DNA of 28,876 nucleotides from JBEKYH01 sp049511115 (GCA_049511115.1 JBEKYH010000039.1:1-28876), one strand, 5' to 3'. Counted from the stretch's first letter, positions 7,265 through 17,100 are shown. Translations and numbers: made by a program. The notes: generated by a model not told the origin, from the letters alone.

Positions 7265-9331
7265 TCACGCGCACGCGATCACAACCATCGCATACACCTT
7301 CGTCGCCAGCACCGTAAAACTCACCCGCCCCGCGCTTTCCTTGAAGTCCAGACTCACCGGCTCATCGGTCTGCGCCGAATAGCAGGCGACGGTTTTAACC
7401 GGCGTGGGAAACTGCTTCTTCACATCCACGCCAAACGGCGCGGGCGCGGTCTTCTTGTCGAAATTGATGAAGTGAACAATCGTCTCCTTAGTCTTGGCGC
7501 GAACCAGCATCTCCATCACGGTCGTCAGCGGCGCCTGTGAATTAATCGACGCCCCGCCCGGCAAATTGCTTGCGATGGCCTGATAGATTTCCGCGTGATT
7601 CTTCGGCAGCACCCACTGAGCCGGGTCCATCCGCGAGGGTTTCTTGCCGGTATCGGCGCGGGTGATTTCGGGGATAAAGACGATCTGCCCCTTGCCTTCG
7701 CGGCGTGCGGGAAGCAGCGGATTGGAATCGCGAGGCTTTCGCCAATCGTTGTATTGGCCGGTGTTCCCGGTCACGACGAGCGTCCCACCCTTGCGGACAT
7801 AATCCAAAAGCGTTTGCGCCTGCGCGTCGGACACGCATTCCTGCCCCGCCAGAACCACCGCCGGGTATTTCCCGAGGCGATCCATCTGCTCATCGAACAG
7901 GATGTCAAACGGAAGCTTGTATTGAATGAGCACCTGCTCCATCAGCGTTACCGGAACCGCCGTCGCATTGATGCTGTACGCCATCGACGGCCAGTTGTGC
8001 AGCACCGCCACATCCGCCACGTTGTCGGTCTCCGTATAGAACCGGTCGTTGTACTCCCTGAAGAATTCCACCAGCGGCGTGAAGACATTGAACGCCTCCG
8101 AGCCATAAGGGGCGGCGATATTTCCCGCCAGCGGCTTTTGATAGCCGAAAGACATGTGAATCGCCGCGCGGATGTCGTCGGCGAACGAATCCTCGCAACT
8201 CGTCCCGATGCCGCGGGCGACTTTGTAGGAGCGAATCTGCGACACCAGCGCCCCCGTCGTCGCGTCGATGCGGGCGTCGTAGCCGCCGGTGTCAAAGGCC
8301 ATGATGTCGATTGCCCCGGCGAACATCGGATGATAAACGCCGGCGGCCCAATAGCGGTTGAAACTGTACAGGCCCTTGATATTGAGCAGGCAGGCGACGC
8401 CGGGATTCTGGCTCTTCACATACCCGTATAAATCGGCCGCGGAATTGGCCAGGGACTGGCAGCGAAAGCGCGTCCATTCCTGCAGGATGGGGTCATCGAG
8501 TGCGGTGAGTTTGCCGGGGGCGTCCGCCGACGGCCAGGGTTTGATCTGCACGGCGTCGATGTCGCTTTCGCCGAATCGCGCGGCGACTTGCAGTTTGTCG
8601 GGATATTTTGCCCGAAGAAATTCCGCAAAGGCCTTCATGCAGCGCGGGCAGCGGCAGGATTTCGGCTCCTCCTGCAGGACGAAATTATCGAACGCCAATT
8701 CATCGGCGTGGAAATCGTTGACGGCGATGTCCAGCACCTTCTTGATGTACCCGCGATAAGCCGGCTCATTGGGACAGGCAAAATGGCGGAACGTCTGGTT
8801 GCCGTACGGGACGCTCTGGCCGAAACAATCGCGCTGCTCCCAACTTTCCGCCTCGGGCACTTCCTTGTAAAGCGTCTCGATGAACATCGTCCCGCCGACA
8901 TACAGGCTCACTTTCATGCCCAGCGCGTGCAGTTGGTCGGCCACGCGATGGGCAATGTCCATGTGGGCTTTTTCATATTGCAGGCCGAATCCCTTGTAAA
9001 AAAAGATGCGTCCCCAGCGCACCCCGGCGGCGGCCATGCGCTTGATATTCTCCGGGTCGCACATCGCCTCATACTGCTTGGCGAGATTGGGGTCCTTGTT
9101 GCCGTCGCGGCGGATGATGAACTCGATTGGCTCGTGGGTCAGCCAGGTGATGCCGTTGGCCAGCTTGCGCTTCTCGCTGGCGCGGGTTTGCCAGCGCGTC
9201 GGGCCATTGGCGGGCTGCGTCTGGTTAACGGCGCCGAAAACGAGATCGCTGAGCGATTCAGAGCGCGGCCACTGCGAGGCGATAAGAGCGCTGCCGGCCA
9301 GGCCGAGGCACTGTCGTCGGGAGAGTTGCAT
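7265..9331 (-). CDS. Tat-exported glycoside hydrolase-like protein (GH42-type barrel plus trimerisation-like domain)
   Basis: 688 aa. The N-terminus MQLSRRQCLGLAGSALIAS carries a twin-arginine signal (S-R-R-Q-C-L), so a folded protein would be exported. Residues 60-400 look like a TIM barrel (AAGVRWGRIFFYKGF; HALGMKVSLYVGGTMF; HADELAFDNFVLQEE; GAIDIMAFDTGGYDA). A CxCxxC cluster at 226-231 (SCRCPRCMKAF) follows the putative acidic active-site strand, as in some family 42-like proteins. Residues about 455-580 resemble the beta-galactosidase trimerisation/GATase-like domain (PAVVLAGQECVSDAQAQTLL, then GGTLVVTGNTG). The likely role is breakdown of an extracellular polysaccharide or glycan. The exact family and substrate are unsure. 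The DinB gene lies 42 nt upstream on the same strand. Confidence 0.7.
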   Translation of the reverse strand: MQLSRRQCLGLAGSALIASQWPRSESLSDLVFGAVNQTQPANGPTRWQTRASEKRKLANGITWLTHEPIEFIIRRDGNKDPNLAKQYEAMCDPENIKRMAAAGVRWGRIFFYKGFGLQYEKAHMDIAHRVADQLHALGMKVSLYVGGTMFIETLYKEVPEAESWEQRDCFGQSVPYGNQTFRHFACPNEPAYRGYIKKVLDIAVNDFHADELAFDNFVLQEEPKSCRCPRCMKAFAEFLRAKYPDKLQVAARFGESDIDAVQIKPWPSADAPGKLTALDDPILQEWTRFRCQSLANSAADLYGYVKSQNPGVACLLNIKGLYSFNRYWAAGVYHPMFAGAIDIMAFDTGGYDARIDATTGALVSQIRSYKVARGIGTSCEDSFADDIRAAIHMSFGYQKPLAGNIAAPYGSEAFNVFTPLVEFFREYNDRFYTETDNVADVAVLHNWPSMAYSINATAVPVTLMEQVLIQYKLPFDILFDEQMDRLGKYPAVVLAGQECVSDAQAQTLLDYVRKGGTLVVTGNTGQYNDWRKPRDSNPLLPARREGKGQIVFIPEITRADTGKKPSRMDPAQWVLPKNHAEIYQAIASNLPGGASINSQAPLTTVMEMLVRAKTKETIVHFINFDKKTAPAPFGVDVKKQFPTPVKTVACYSAQTDEPVSLDFKESAGRVSFTVLATKVYAMVVIACA

Positions 9332-9373
9332 CCTAATTCTCTTACCGTCGCCGGCCGGTCATGTTGGCGGAGA

Positions 9374-9865
9374 TCAAAAGAGAATCGGCTTGCCGAGCTT
9401 GCGGCGCAGCACCTGGAGCTGGCCGATGTGCATCGAAACGTGGGTCGGGATCAAATTCACAATATGGCCCACGGTCGGAAGGCGCTTTTGCATCGGCTCG
9501 GGCGCTGGCCGCGCCATGTCCGCAGCGGTCAGGCTCGCGGCCCAGTGACAGGTCTTCTCTCGTGCCTCGCCAAGCAGCGCCAGCAGATCGGCCTTGTTTC
9601 CCAACTGCGCCGGATCATCGATCGACGCGGTCTTTGTGTTGTACCGGTCGGCAAACCCGGCGGGCAACTCAATGACCGTCTTCCCCGCGCCTCCGTTCAC
9701 CAGGCGCGATTCGGAATTGATGAGATGGCCGAGTTGCCAGAGGCCGTTATTGGCGCCGGGAACCGGCCGCTGGATCAAATCGGCGTCGGTCATGTCGGCC
9801 ACCGTTGATTGCAGCATGGCCAGGTTGCGACGGAGAACATCAACGATTAGATCATTCTGTGACAT
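9374..9865 (-). CDS. DinB-family protein, copy 1
   Basis: 163 aa, starting MSQNDLIVDVLRRN at the ATG 9865. The four-helix DinB fold is indicated by the metal-binding histidines His47 (WQLGHLIN), His142 and His146 (PTHVSMHIGQLQVLRRKLG). DinB/YfiT-like proteins are metal-dependent enzymes, often thiol S-transferases, with unknown substrates in most cases. The frame stays open upstream to 10258, but that stretch is low-quality sequence crossing a dispersed repeat and a different frame, so the ATG at 9865 is preferred; AGGG lies about 11 nt before it. It is closely related to the second DinB gene at 10345, so they are paralogues from a local duplication. Confidence 0.85.
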   Translation of the reverse strand: MSQNDLIVDVLRRNLAMLQSTVADMTDADLIQRPVPGANNGLWQLGHLINSESRLVNGGAGKTVIELPAGFADRYNTKTASIDDPAQLGNKADLLALLGEAREKTCHWAASLTAADMARPAPEPMQKRLPTVGHIVNLIPTHVSMHIGQLQVLRRKLGKPILF

Positions 9866-9964
9866 TTTTGTGCGCCCTTTTTGTAATCCCCCCTGACGAA
9901 CCCATTGTTCACCCGCCGCCCCATTATGGCAAGGCCCGAAATACCGTTCACGCGGCACCACATT

Positions 9965-10004
9965 TCCCCCGCCCCCGGTATTTCCGGGGGAGGGCTGGGG
10001 AGGG
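9965..10004. repeat. Dispersed palindromic repeat B, copy 1
   Basis: TCCCCCGCCCCCGGTA, two variable bases, then TCCGGGGGAGGGCTGGGGAGGG. The core CCCCCGG-tattt-CCGGGGG forms a hairpin. The same element occurs at 19932-19971 in this window in the same orientation. It lies in the 190-nt gap between DinB copy 1 and the 83-aa gene. Confidence 0.8.
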
Positions 10005-10055
10005 CGCTCGCGCAAGCCCGTCAAAACTTTCACGTTATTCCCCCGCTGCGCACCG

Positions 10056-10307
10056 TCAGCCCCCAAGCATTTCGCCGCGGCCGCTATCCACGAAATATCG
10101 CAGATTCTGAAGATACCGCGCCAAGCGGCTCGGCTCGATATCGAGAACGTCAATCTCGCGCAATATCCCTTCGCACAGCAACTCCAAAATCGCCGGCGCA
10201 TCGCCGAGGTCGCCATCTGCAAATTGCGCGGCGGCGCCGATCCAATAGCGTCGCGCACCAGTTAGCGGCCAATCGGGGCGGGGAAACAAAAAACCCGTCC
10301 AATCCAT
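10056..10307 (-). CDS. Possible 83-aa protein of unknown function
   Basis: ATG at 10307, stop at 10056, lying between the two DinB paralogues on the same strand. The sequence is protein-like, with an aromatic start (MDWTGFLFPRPDWPLTG) and two probable amphipathic helices (ILELLCEGILREIDVLDI and RLARYLQNLRYFVDSG). There is no signal peptide. The ribosome site is weak. I do not recognise a family. It could be a small partner of the DinB proteins or a remnant of a longer gene; the frame is clean and codon use resembles its neighbours. Confidence 0.45.
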   Translation of the reverse strand: MDWTGFLFPRPDWPLTGARRYWIGAAAQFADGDLGDAPAILELLCEGILREIDVLDIEPSRLARYLQNLRYFVDSGRGEMLGG

Positions 10308-10344
10308 TTTTACAACCGTTCATCAGCCGCTTGGTACGCGCGGA

Positions 10345-10788
10345 TCAAAAGAGAATAGGTTTGCCGAGCTTGCGGCGCAGCACCTGGAATTGCCCAATGT
10401 GCATGGCGACGTGCACCGGCAGGAGGTTAATCAGATGCCCGACCGTCGGGCACATCGTGCGGATGCGCTCAGGCGCCTGCTGGGCCATGTCAGCCGCCGA
10501 CAACGTAGCGACAAACTGACACGTGCGCTCGCGCACCTGACCCAGAAGGCCGAGAAGATCGGCCTTGGTTCCCAGCTTAGCGGGTTCATCGACACAAGCG
10601 GTCTTGGAGTTAAACCGCTCCGCAAACCCCGCCGGCAGCTCGTTGATCGTCTTGCCCGCGCATCCGTTGATCATGTTGGCTTCGGCCGCGATCAGGTGGC
10701 CCAGTTGCCACAGGCCGTTATTGGCCCCGGGCACGGGCCGCTGAAGCAGTTCGGCGTCGGTCATGTCGGCGAGCGTCATGTTGAGCAT
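10345..10788 (-). CDS. DinB-family protein, copy 2, start codon apparently lost
   Basis: The frame gives 147 aa from the first in-frame ATG (MLNMTLADMTDAELL). It keeps the DinB histidines (WQLGHLIA and PVHVAMHIGQFQVLRRKLG). Homology to copy 1 continues upstream of this ATG in the same frame: SHNELLVDTLQRNLGML here against SQNDLIVDVLRRNLAML there. The position of the copy 1 ATG is AGG in this copy (10836-10834), and a good ribosome site (TTTGAGGGA) sits at the right distance before it. So either ATG mutated to AGG, with loss or truncation of the product by 16 residues, or the base is a sequence error. The rest of the frame is intact, which suggests a recent event. Confidence 0.7.
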   Translation of the reverse strand: MLNMTLADMTDAELLQRPVPGANNGLWQLGHLIAAEANMINGCAGKTINELPAGFAERFNSKTACVDEPAKLGTKADLLGLLGQVRERTCQFVATLSAADMAQQAPERIRTMCPTVGHLINLLPVHVAMHIGQFQVLRRKLGKPILF

Positions 10789-10899
10789 GCCGAGATTCCG
10801 CTGCAGCGTATCGACGAGGAGTTCGTTGTGTGACCTAGGGATTCCCTCAAATGGAGTTACTGTGGATGCATGCCATTGTTCACGTGCCGCCAGGTATTT

Positions 10900-11214
10900 T
10901 CAAGTCGCGCTTCGCCGCCGCCGGGTCAAACCGGCTGCCAGAACGCTCATCAGCAACATCCCAACTGCCGGCTCGGGGACATTATTGGTTTCTGACGCGG
11001 CAACGTCTTCCTGGGCCAACTGCCAGGCCGCCGCAAAGGAAGTGGGCAATTGGGCCCGTTCTGATTCGGTTAATGTCTTATTAAAATTCTGCGCGACGAT
11101 CAGCAGATCGGCGAAATTCACATTTCCGTCATAATTGAAGTCCCCGTCGGCCCAGTCGATTGGATTGCCATGCGTGTCCAGGGCGTGATTGAAATTCTGC
11201 GCCACGACCAGCAA
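10900..11214 (-). pseudogene. Out-of-frame dockerin and PEP-CTERM tail of the lyase gene
   Basis: Reading from about 11214, this frame encodes LLVVAQNFN, the end of a first dockerin repeat, then a complete second repeat (DGDFNYDGNVNFADLLIVAQ) with calcium-loop Asp/Asn residues. After a linker come the exosortase signal NVPEP, a hydrophobic helix and RRRR at the C-terminus. A TGA lies in this frame just before it, with no good start and no ribosome site. It is the natural end of the lyase gene at 11118-14114, displaced by a frameshift near 11215-11225. The calcium loop of the first dockerin repeat is missing, so the change is best explained by a deletion of 3n+1 bases. Confidence 0.8.
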
Positions 11215-14114
11215 ATGCCATCAGCATAGCCCACCGTATACAGCCCGGGATTCGCGGCGGCGGCGCTGCTCATGATTCCGGCGCCGGTCCAGGAGTCGTT
11301 GTTATACCCGGTGGTAAGGTAGCCGCGGATGGTCGAGGCCGGATCAATGCCGCCGACGCCGTAATTGATGACCAGCGCGTTATTCGTGACATCGACGAAT
11401 CCACCGGCGGCGATGGTGAGCGATTGCACGGGCGCGGCGCCCGTGCCGGCGGCCAGGACGAGTTTGCCAACGGATGTGACCGAGACATTTCCATTGGGCA
11501 GCGCGCCATTGGCCCCGACGACCAGCGCCCCGCCATTGACGAAGGTGCCGCCGCTGTACGTATTGACCGTTGAGAGCGTCAGGGTGTCCGATCCTATTTT
11601 GGTCAGCGTCGACGTGCCGGCAATTCCACCGGTTCCGCTGATTGTGTAATTGCCAAAGGAATTATCCACCAAGACCGGCCCGGGTGAGACCACCGAGTTA
11701 AGTGTCACGTTGTATTTGAAATTATTGTTGTCGGTGAACGACACGCCGCTGCCGTCAATGTAAGTCGTTTCGCCCACCCCGTTGTTCCAATTCTGGTTGT
11801 CCGTATCCCAGGTAAGGCCGTCGCCGCTGCCGCCGGTATTGGTCCAGGTCAGCGCCGCGGGCTGGGGCGAGAATTGCTGGCTGGCGCTCAACGCAGCGGC
11901 GTTGTTGGCGGCCGTCTGCGTATTGGACCCGGTGATGTATTCGTAGTCATACCAGCCGCGCGTGCTGGGCGCGGCCGAGGTATTGGTGATCTCCATGCGC
12001 AGGGCGTCGTACATGTCGCCGTCGTTCTGGCTGACGCCGAAGGTGAACTGGTCAAGCGCTCCCGCCGCGTTCAAATCACTCGTTGGAAACTGGAAGACCA
12101 GGAACTTGTATGTCCCCGCGTCACCGCTGCGCACCATGGCGTCGCTGCTGGACCCGCCGTAGTGCCAGATTTCCTGGTGGCCGTTCAGGTAGACGATTAA
12201 GCTGGCTTCGTTCGCCGCCAGGCCGACCGAGAGATCGACGTATTGGCCCTGGTTGAGCTGGGCCTGGGTGCAGGTGAAATTCACATCCCAGGCCGATCCC
12301 TTGTAACTTCCCGGGCCGCCGGCAGCCATCACGTACGCGGGCGCGCCCCCGCCCGGGCCGTATCCGTTGGCGTATCCGTCGCTTGTCCCGTCGTTGGGAT
12401 CATAGATGCCGGGATCGAACTCGCCCCATTGGTTGCCGATCCAATCAAGCGGGTTATTCGTCGCCGCATGGCTGCCCACCGCGGTCGCGTAATAAGCCAC
12501 GTACCCCGGCGTGCCCAGACTCTGTTCTTCCAACCAGTAATTGTAATTCCCGTAATACTGGCGCAGATCGCCGCCGGGCGTAACGCCGTTGTTGGTGATC
12601 GGCGTCGCCGTCGCGTTGCCGTTGGAATAGGTGACGTTGACGTTGGAGCCGTTAAGGAATTCGTGGTCGGACCGGTCGGGCGTGCCGATGGTCCAGATCG
12701 GCGGCGACGCACTGAAATTCTGCGGCGTGAATTGCACATTCTGCGGAATGGTGATTTGCCCGCCGTTGACGGTGACGCCGTCGATCCGCGTCTCCCCCCA
12801 CTGGCCCAGTTCGTAAATTGACATCCGGTAAGTGCCCGGCGTGATGTTGCTGATGCTCCCCGTGCCGTTGGGATTCAGTTGCGTCCAATACTGGCTGCCG
12901 TTCTCCGATTCCTGGAAGTCCTTGCCGGGATCGGAAAACACAACCGTGTTGTTGTTGATGTTGGCGCTCCATCCCGCTGGATTTGCGACCGTCACCTGCA
13001 ATGATCCGCGCTGCGTCGTGGGCACGTAGCTGTTGGCGATTAATTCCTGGTCTGTGTTGTAGTCGGCGGTCAGCGTGGGCATTGAATTGACCGCGTTCTG
13101 GTAAAGCTGCGCCGCCGTGAGCCCGTCGGTCGGGACGAATTGAAACGCGAACGGGCCAAAGAGCCGCGTGCTGTTCACGCCCTGCGGCGGGACGTAGGCA
13201 TAATTTGCATCGCCCAGATGCCCGGAAAGAAATCCCATCAACGCCAGATTAGTAGACGTCAGGTCCTGGTGTGTCGGCCCGCCGTTGATCGTGTCCAGCC
13301 CCGTGTAGATCGTGCTCAGCGCGTCTTGCGACCCGTAAATGGTTTCCGCCTGCAGGAACTGGTAATAGGTCGCGTAATCGTATTTCGTGTTGAAATTTGA
13401 ACCCCAATCGCCGGGCAAGCCGCTGCCGGTCAGGTCATAAGTCGCGTTGGTCACGTTGCGCCCCGGGACGGCATCCACCGTCTGGGAATTGGGCGATCCA
13501 TCGGCCGGATATGTCGGCGGAATGACCGATGTCTGCGGGCCGAGGTTGTTCACGCCGACGTTCAACTGGTAGGTATTGGTGAACAGCGATGTATTGAACC
13601 GCGCGATGAACTGGCCTTGTCCGACGTTGGTCGGCGGATCGGTCGAGGCGTGATTCAGAACCTCATAAGCGACCACGTCTGGATCGTCATTGAAAAGCAC
13701 GTAATGAAATGAGTACGTGATCGGATTGATATACCCGCCGCTGGAATTCTCGGCGTAACCCTGCGACTGAGTTGTGGTCCAGAAGTCGATGTAGCTGCCG
13801 CCGGGGCCGATTTGATAGTTTGACGTTTGCGTGCCCGCCCCAAACGGCGTGCCCGCGAATTCCTGGTAGAGGATCGATTCATTCGGGTCGAGAAGATTCC
13901 CGCCCGATCCCATGGCAATGGAAGTGAGTTCGTCGTTGGAAGTGTTGAAGACAACGTTGAGGTCGCCGTTGCCGATGGTCCAGTTGGCGCCGTTTTCAGA
14001 GATGGAAATGGCAGCGTCGGCGCGCTGCGCGCCGAAAACCAGGGTAGCCGCCGCCACAGCCGCATATAGCCGCGCCTTCGCACGGCCCTTGTGTTTGCCT
14101 GCCCTTCGGCTCAC
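11118..14114 (-). CDS. Secreted rhamnogalacturonan lyase-like protein (PL4), frameshifted near its end
   Basis: GTG start at 14114 with GGAGG about 6 nt before it; 998 aa as read. Residues 1-34 are a signal peptide (ending RADA). About 35-390 is the lyase catalytic region; about 395-470 a fibronectin-like domain (SISNITPGTYRMSIYELGQW); from about 474 the third domain with the hallmark WTIGTPDRSDHEFLNG. These are the three domains of family 4 lyases, which cleave the pectin backbone by beta-elimination. Residues about 755-930 are autotransporter-type beta-strand repeats (TLTKIGSDTLTLSTVNTYSGG). The last about 35 residues after GYADG are out-of-frame nonsense; the true dockerin/VPEP tail is in another frame (10900-11214). 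It starts 33 nt after the ATPase stop, so it may share that transcript. Confidence 0.8.
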   Translation of the reverse strand: MSRRAGKHKGRAKARLYAAVAAATLVFGAQRADAAISISENGANWTIGNGDLNVVFNTSNDELTSIAMGSGGNLLDPNESILYQEFAGTPFGAGTQTSNYQIGPGGSYIDFWTTTQSQGYAENSSGGYINPITYSFHYVLFNDDPDVVAYEVLNHASTDPPTNVGQGQFIARFNTSLFTNTYQLNVGVNNLGPQTSVIPPTYPADGSPNSQTVDAVPGRNVTNATYDLTGSGLPGDWGSNFNTKYDYATYYQFLQAETIYGSQDALSTIYTGLDTINGGPTHQDLTSTNLALMGFLSGHLGDANYAYVPPQGVNSTRLFGPFAFQFVPTDGLTAAQLYQNAVNSMPTLTADYNTDQELIANSYVPTTQRGSLQVTVANPAGWSANINNNTVVFSDPGKDFQESENGSQYWTQLNPNGTGSISNITPGTYRMSIYELGQWGETRIDGVTVNGGQITIPQNVQFTPQNFSASPPIWTIGTPDRSDHEFLNGSNVNVTYSNGNATATPITNNGVTPGGDLRQYYGNYNYWLEEQSLGTPGYVAYYATAVGSHAATNNPLDWIGNQWGEFDPGIYDPNDGTSDGYANGYGPGGGAPAYVMAAGGPGSYKGSAWDVNFTCTQAQLNQGQYVDLSVGLAANEASLIVYLNGHQEIWHYGGSSSDAMVRSGDAGTYKFLVFQFPTSDLNAAGALDQFTFGVSQNDGDMYDALRMEITNTSAAPSTRGWYDYEYITGSNTQTAANNAAALSASQQFSPQPAALTWTNTGGSGDGLTWDTDNQNWNNGVGETTYIDGSGVSFTDNNNFKYNVTLNSVVSPGPVLVDNSFGNYTISGTGGIAGTSTLTKIGSDTLTLSTVNTYSGGTFVNGGALVVGANGALPNGNVSVTSVGKLVLAAGTGAAPVQSLTIAAGGFVDVTNNALVINYGVGGIDPASTIRGYLTTGYNNDSWTGAGIMSSAAAANPGLYTVGYADGICWSWRRISITPWTRMAIQSTGPTGTSIMTEM

Positions 14115-14147
14115 CGCGTCCTCCGCTCCTGGGCTCCACAGATCTCC

Positions 14148-17100
14148 TCACGCGCTGGCCGGCGATTTCTTCGCTTCAAATGCCTTCTTGATACGCTCCA
14201 GCCACTCCTTGTCCGGCAGCGCATAAGGCCGGAATTTCTCCATGGTCCCCTGCTCTTCGCTGTAGACCAGCGCGCGATGGGCGCCCAGTTTATTGGCCGC
14301 CGGTGAATCGATCAGATTGCTGGAATCGTTGGCGCTCATCTGGAACAGGACGCGGAAATCAAATTCGCGCATGGCCGTGCGATCCAGCGTGCGCTCGATG
14401 CTGGCCGGCGTATCCGCCCAACCGACGATATGAATTCCCAGCCCCGGGCCGTCGCGCATAAGATCGGCGAATTGTTTGCCCGGATTGGGCTTCTTTTCCT
14501 CGTCGCTGCTGGAGGAAAAGCTGTAGCTCTCCTCTTCCTTGCGCAGCATGCGGTAGCGCTGAATCCCATAGACCAGGACGAAGATTTCGTCGCCGCCGGT
14601 CCCGGCGGCCGTCGGCTCGACGGCCTGCCGCTTGGCCAACTCGACGGCCAATTCGTTGATGGCGTCGTTCACGCCGCGGTAATCGACCATTTTCACGTCA
14701 TGCGGCAGCGCCGCCTTCACCGCCGGCAGGACCTGCGCCAGCGGCGAATCCACGGGGCTGCCGTCCAGAACGACAAATTTGGCCCCCTGCGGCGAGAACT
14801 GGGCGGCCATGGCCATGACAACCGCGGCCATCATCGCCATGGCGGACTCTTCCTGCTGGCCGATCATGAGGAGATTGCCGCCACTCTGGCGGCGGAAGGG
14901 GACGGCGGTCGGCGCCTTGATGGCGACCGGATCGCCCAGCCAGGCCAGCGGCGCGGCGGGCGGCGCGCCCCAGGTGGCGGCGTCCAGCAGGTTGGTGAGT
15001 TGGGTATTCTTCCCGATCGGCGCGGCGGAATTGCCTTCAAAGATAATCGGCGATTCCCATGTGCCCAGGCGCGTCGCCGCCCGCTCCTGAACCAGCTTGA
15101 GCGATTCCTCGCGCTTGTCGTCGGGAAGCCATGCCACCTGGAACGGGCTGTTGCCTTCCACCAGTCCGCCGGCGTCGTTGTAAATCGCCTCGCCGGGGCG
15201 GGAGAGCAGACGTGCGGCGGAGTTGTTGTCGCCCAGGATCAATTGCGAATCCGCTTCAGAACATTGCAACGCCACGCGCACGCCCATCTGCCCAATGGTG
15301 CTGCGCGAAAGTCCCGACGACCCGGCCAACGTCTGCGATCCGAGGAACACATGGATGCCAAACGCACGGCCCTGCCTCACCAGGCGGTCCAAAAGCTGGC
15401 TGGCTTCCTGGGAGATTTTGTCGTCTTCGGAAAAGAATTCCTGGAATTCGTCGATCACCAGCAGAATTCGCGGCATCGGACGCGGATCAGGCGTCTGCCG
15501 ATAGGCGGCCAAATCCTGCACGCCCAGCTTGCGGTAGAGTTCGCCGCGAACGGTCAGCTCGGCGTCGATGCGCTGCAACACGCTGAGGCCGAATTCGCGG
15601 TCGCTTTCAACGGCGATGGCCTTGGCGTGCGGCAGGTTGTGCGTGGCGTAGGTCTTGAATTCAACGCCCTTCTTAAAGTCGATGAGGTACATCATCACCT
15701 GGTCCGGCGGATACCAGAGCGCCGTATTGGTGATGAGGGCGTTGAGCAGCGACGATTTACCCGAACCGGTTTTTCCGGCGATCAAGCCGTGCTGGGCAAC
15801 GCCGCGCCCGAGGCGCACATACTGCAATCGCGTCGCGCCCATGCGGCCGACGGGAACCTGAAGCTCGCTGGCGCTGTTGAGGGACCAGAATTGCGGGCCT
15901 TTGGGGGTGATATTCTCAAACGGCACTTCGACGCGGCTGGCCTGCTTCGCGCCGTTGCCTACCGAATGCAGGATGTGCGTCAGGGCATCTTCCGGCGGCG
16001 GAGCATCCAGCGTGAGCGGAAATTGCTTAAACACGTCGTCGCGCCACGTCAGCTTGTCTCCCTGACGCACGAGATTGACGCTGTGCCTTTCCACATCCTC
16101 AAAATGGGCGCCCGAGGGCATTTGCAGGCGCATGTCGCGGGCGATCAGCGTGTACACGCCGCAGCGCGCCCCCGTCGAGGCGATGCTGGCCAATTTTCTC
16201 AGTGAATCGGCTTCAAATTGAGAGGGGAAATCAGCGATGACCAAAAAGCGGTACGGCTCCGACAGCTCGCCCGCCTGCTCGTTGTATTCGTCGATGGTTT
16301 CGTATTCGTTGCGGAGGTACTTCTGGATCACCGTCTCCATGTGCTCGGTCAGGTCCGTGAGGCGCTGCTCGATTTGTTCCTGCGTGGTCCAGATTCTGGT
16401 GCCTACCAGGGTCTCGTCGAACTCGGACAAATGCATGAAACCCGCAAAATTCTGCCCCAGCCCGGCGGGATCGATGATGGTGAAATGCACACGCCCCGGC
16501 GGCAGGCAGGTCAGCAGGCGCACCATCACCAATTGCAATAGATGGATGGCATCGTTCCGCCCGGCCGGATCGTGGTGAATCAACAGCGAACTTTGCCGCG
16601 GGAACGCCAGCAGCGCCGGCAGTTTAAACGCCTCGGGAAGCGGCAGGGTGAATTTGCCGTCGGGGCTGGCGGACTTAACGATCTTTTCCACATCAATCTG
16701 CAACTCGCCGAAGCGAATGGTTTCGGCGAATTTTTTGGGCGGTATCCAATTGTCCCAGTGCTCGCGCGTCCAGTCGGAAGGGGCGGCGGCCTTATCGCCG
16801 ATGGGGGCGCGAATGGAGGTCAGGCCTTCCGACCATTCCCGCTCCAGCGCGGCGCGGGCCTTGTCGTGATCGCATTGGGCCAGGAATTGCGCCGCGTCGC
16901 TTGTGTCATGGGCCGCTTTGAGATGCGCCTCCAGGCGCTTCGCCAACTTGGGCAGAATTGCCTTCTGCCAGGCTTCGGTCTCCGCGCGAGCCGTGGCACG
17001 CTGTTTTTCCAATTCATTGAGCCGCCGCGCCGCGTCTTTTTTAACTGAAGTGACCTGTTCATCGCGCAACTGCGCGGACTGCTCCAGCATCGGATTGAAT

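Noticed and set aside
8588..9808. 406-codon plus-strand open frame
   Set aside because: Antisense shadow of the GH-like gene and the DinB gene; no domain motifs and no ribosome site.
9866..10258. N-terminal extension of DinB copy 1 (about 130 extra residues)
   Set aside because: It crosses a dispersed palindromic repeat and overlaps the 83-aa gene in another frame; copy 2 homology begins at the ATG 9865.
14430..16205. Long plus-strand open frame (591 codons) opposite the EssC-like ATPase
   Set aside because: It is a mirror of a GC-rich coding strand; its translation is Arg/Gly/His-rich without any family motif, while the minus strand has clear Walker motifs.
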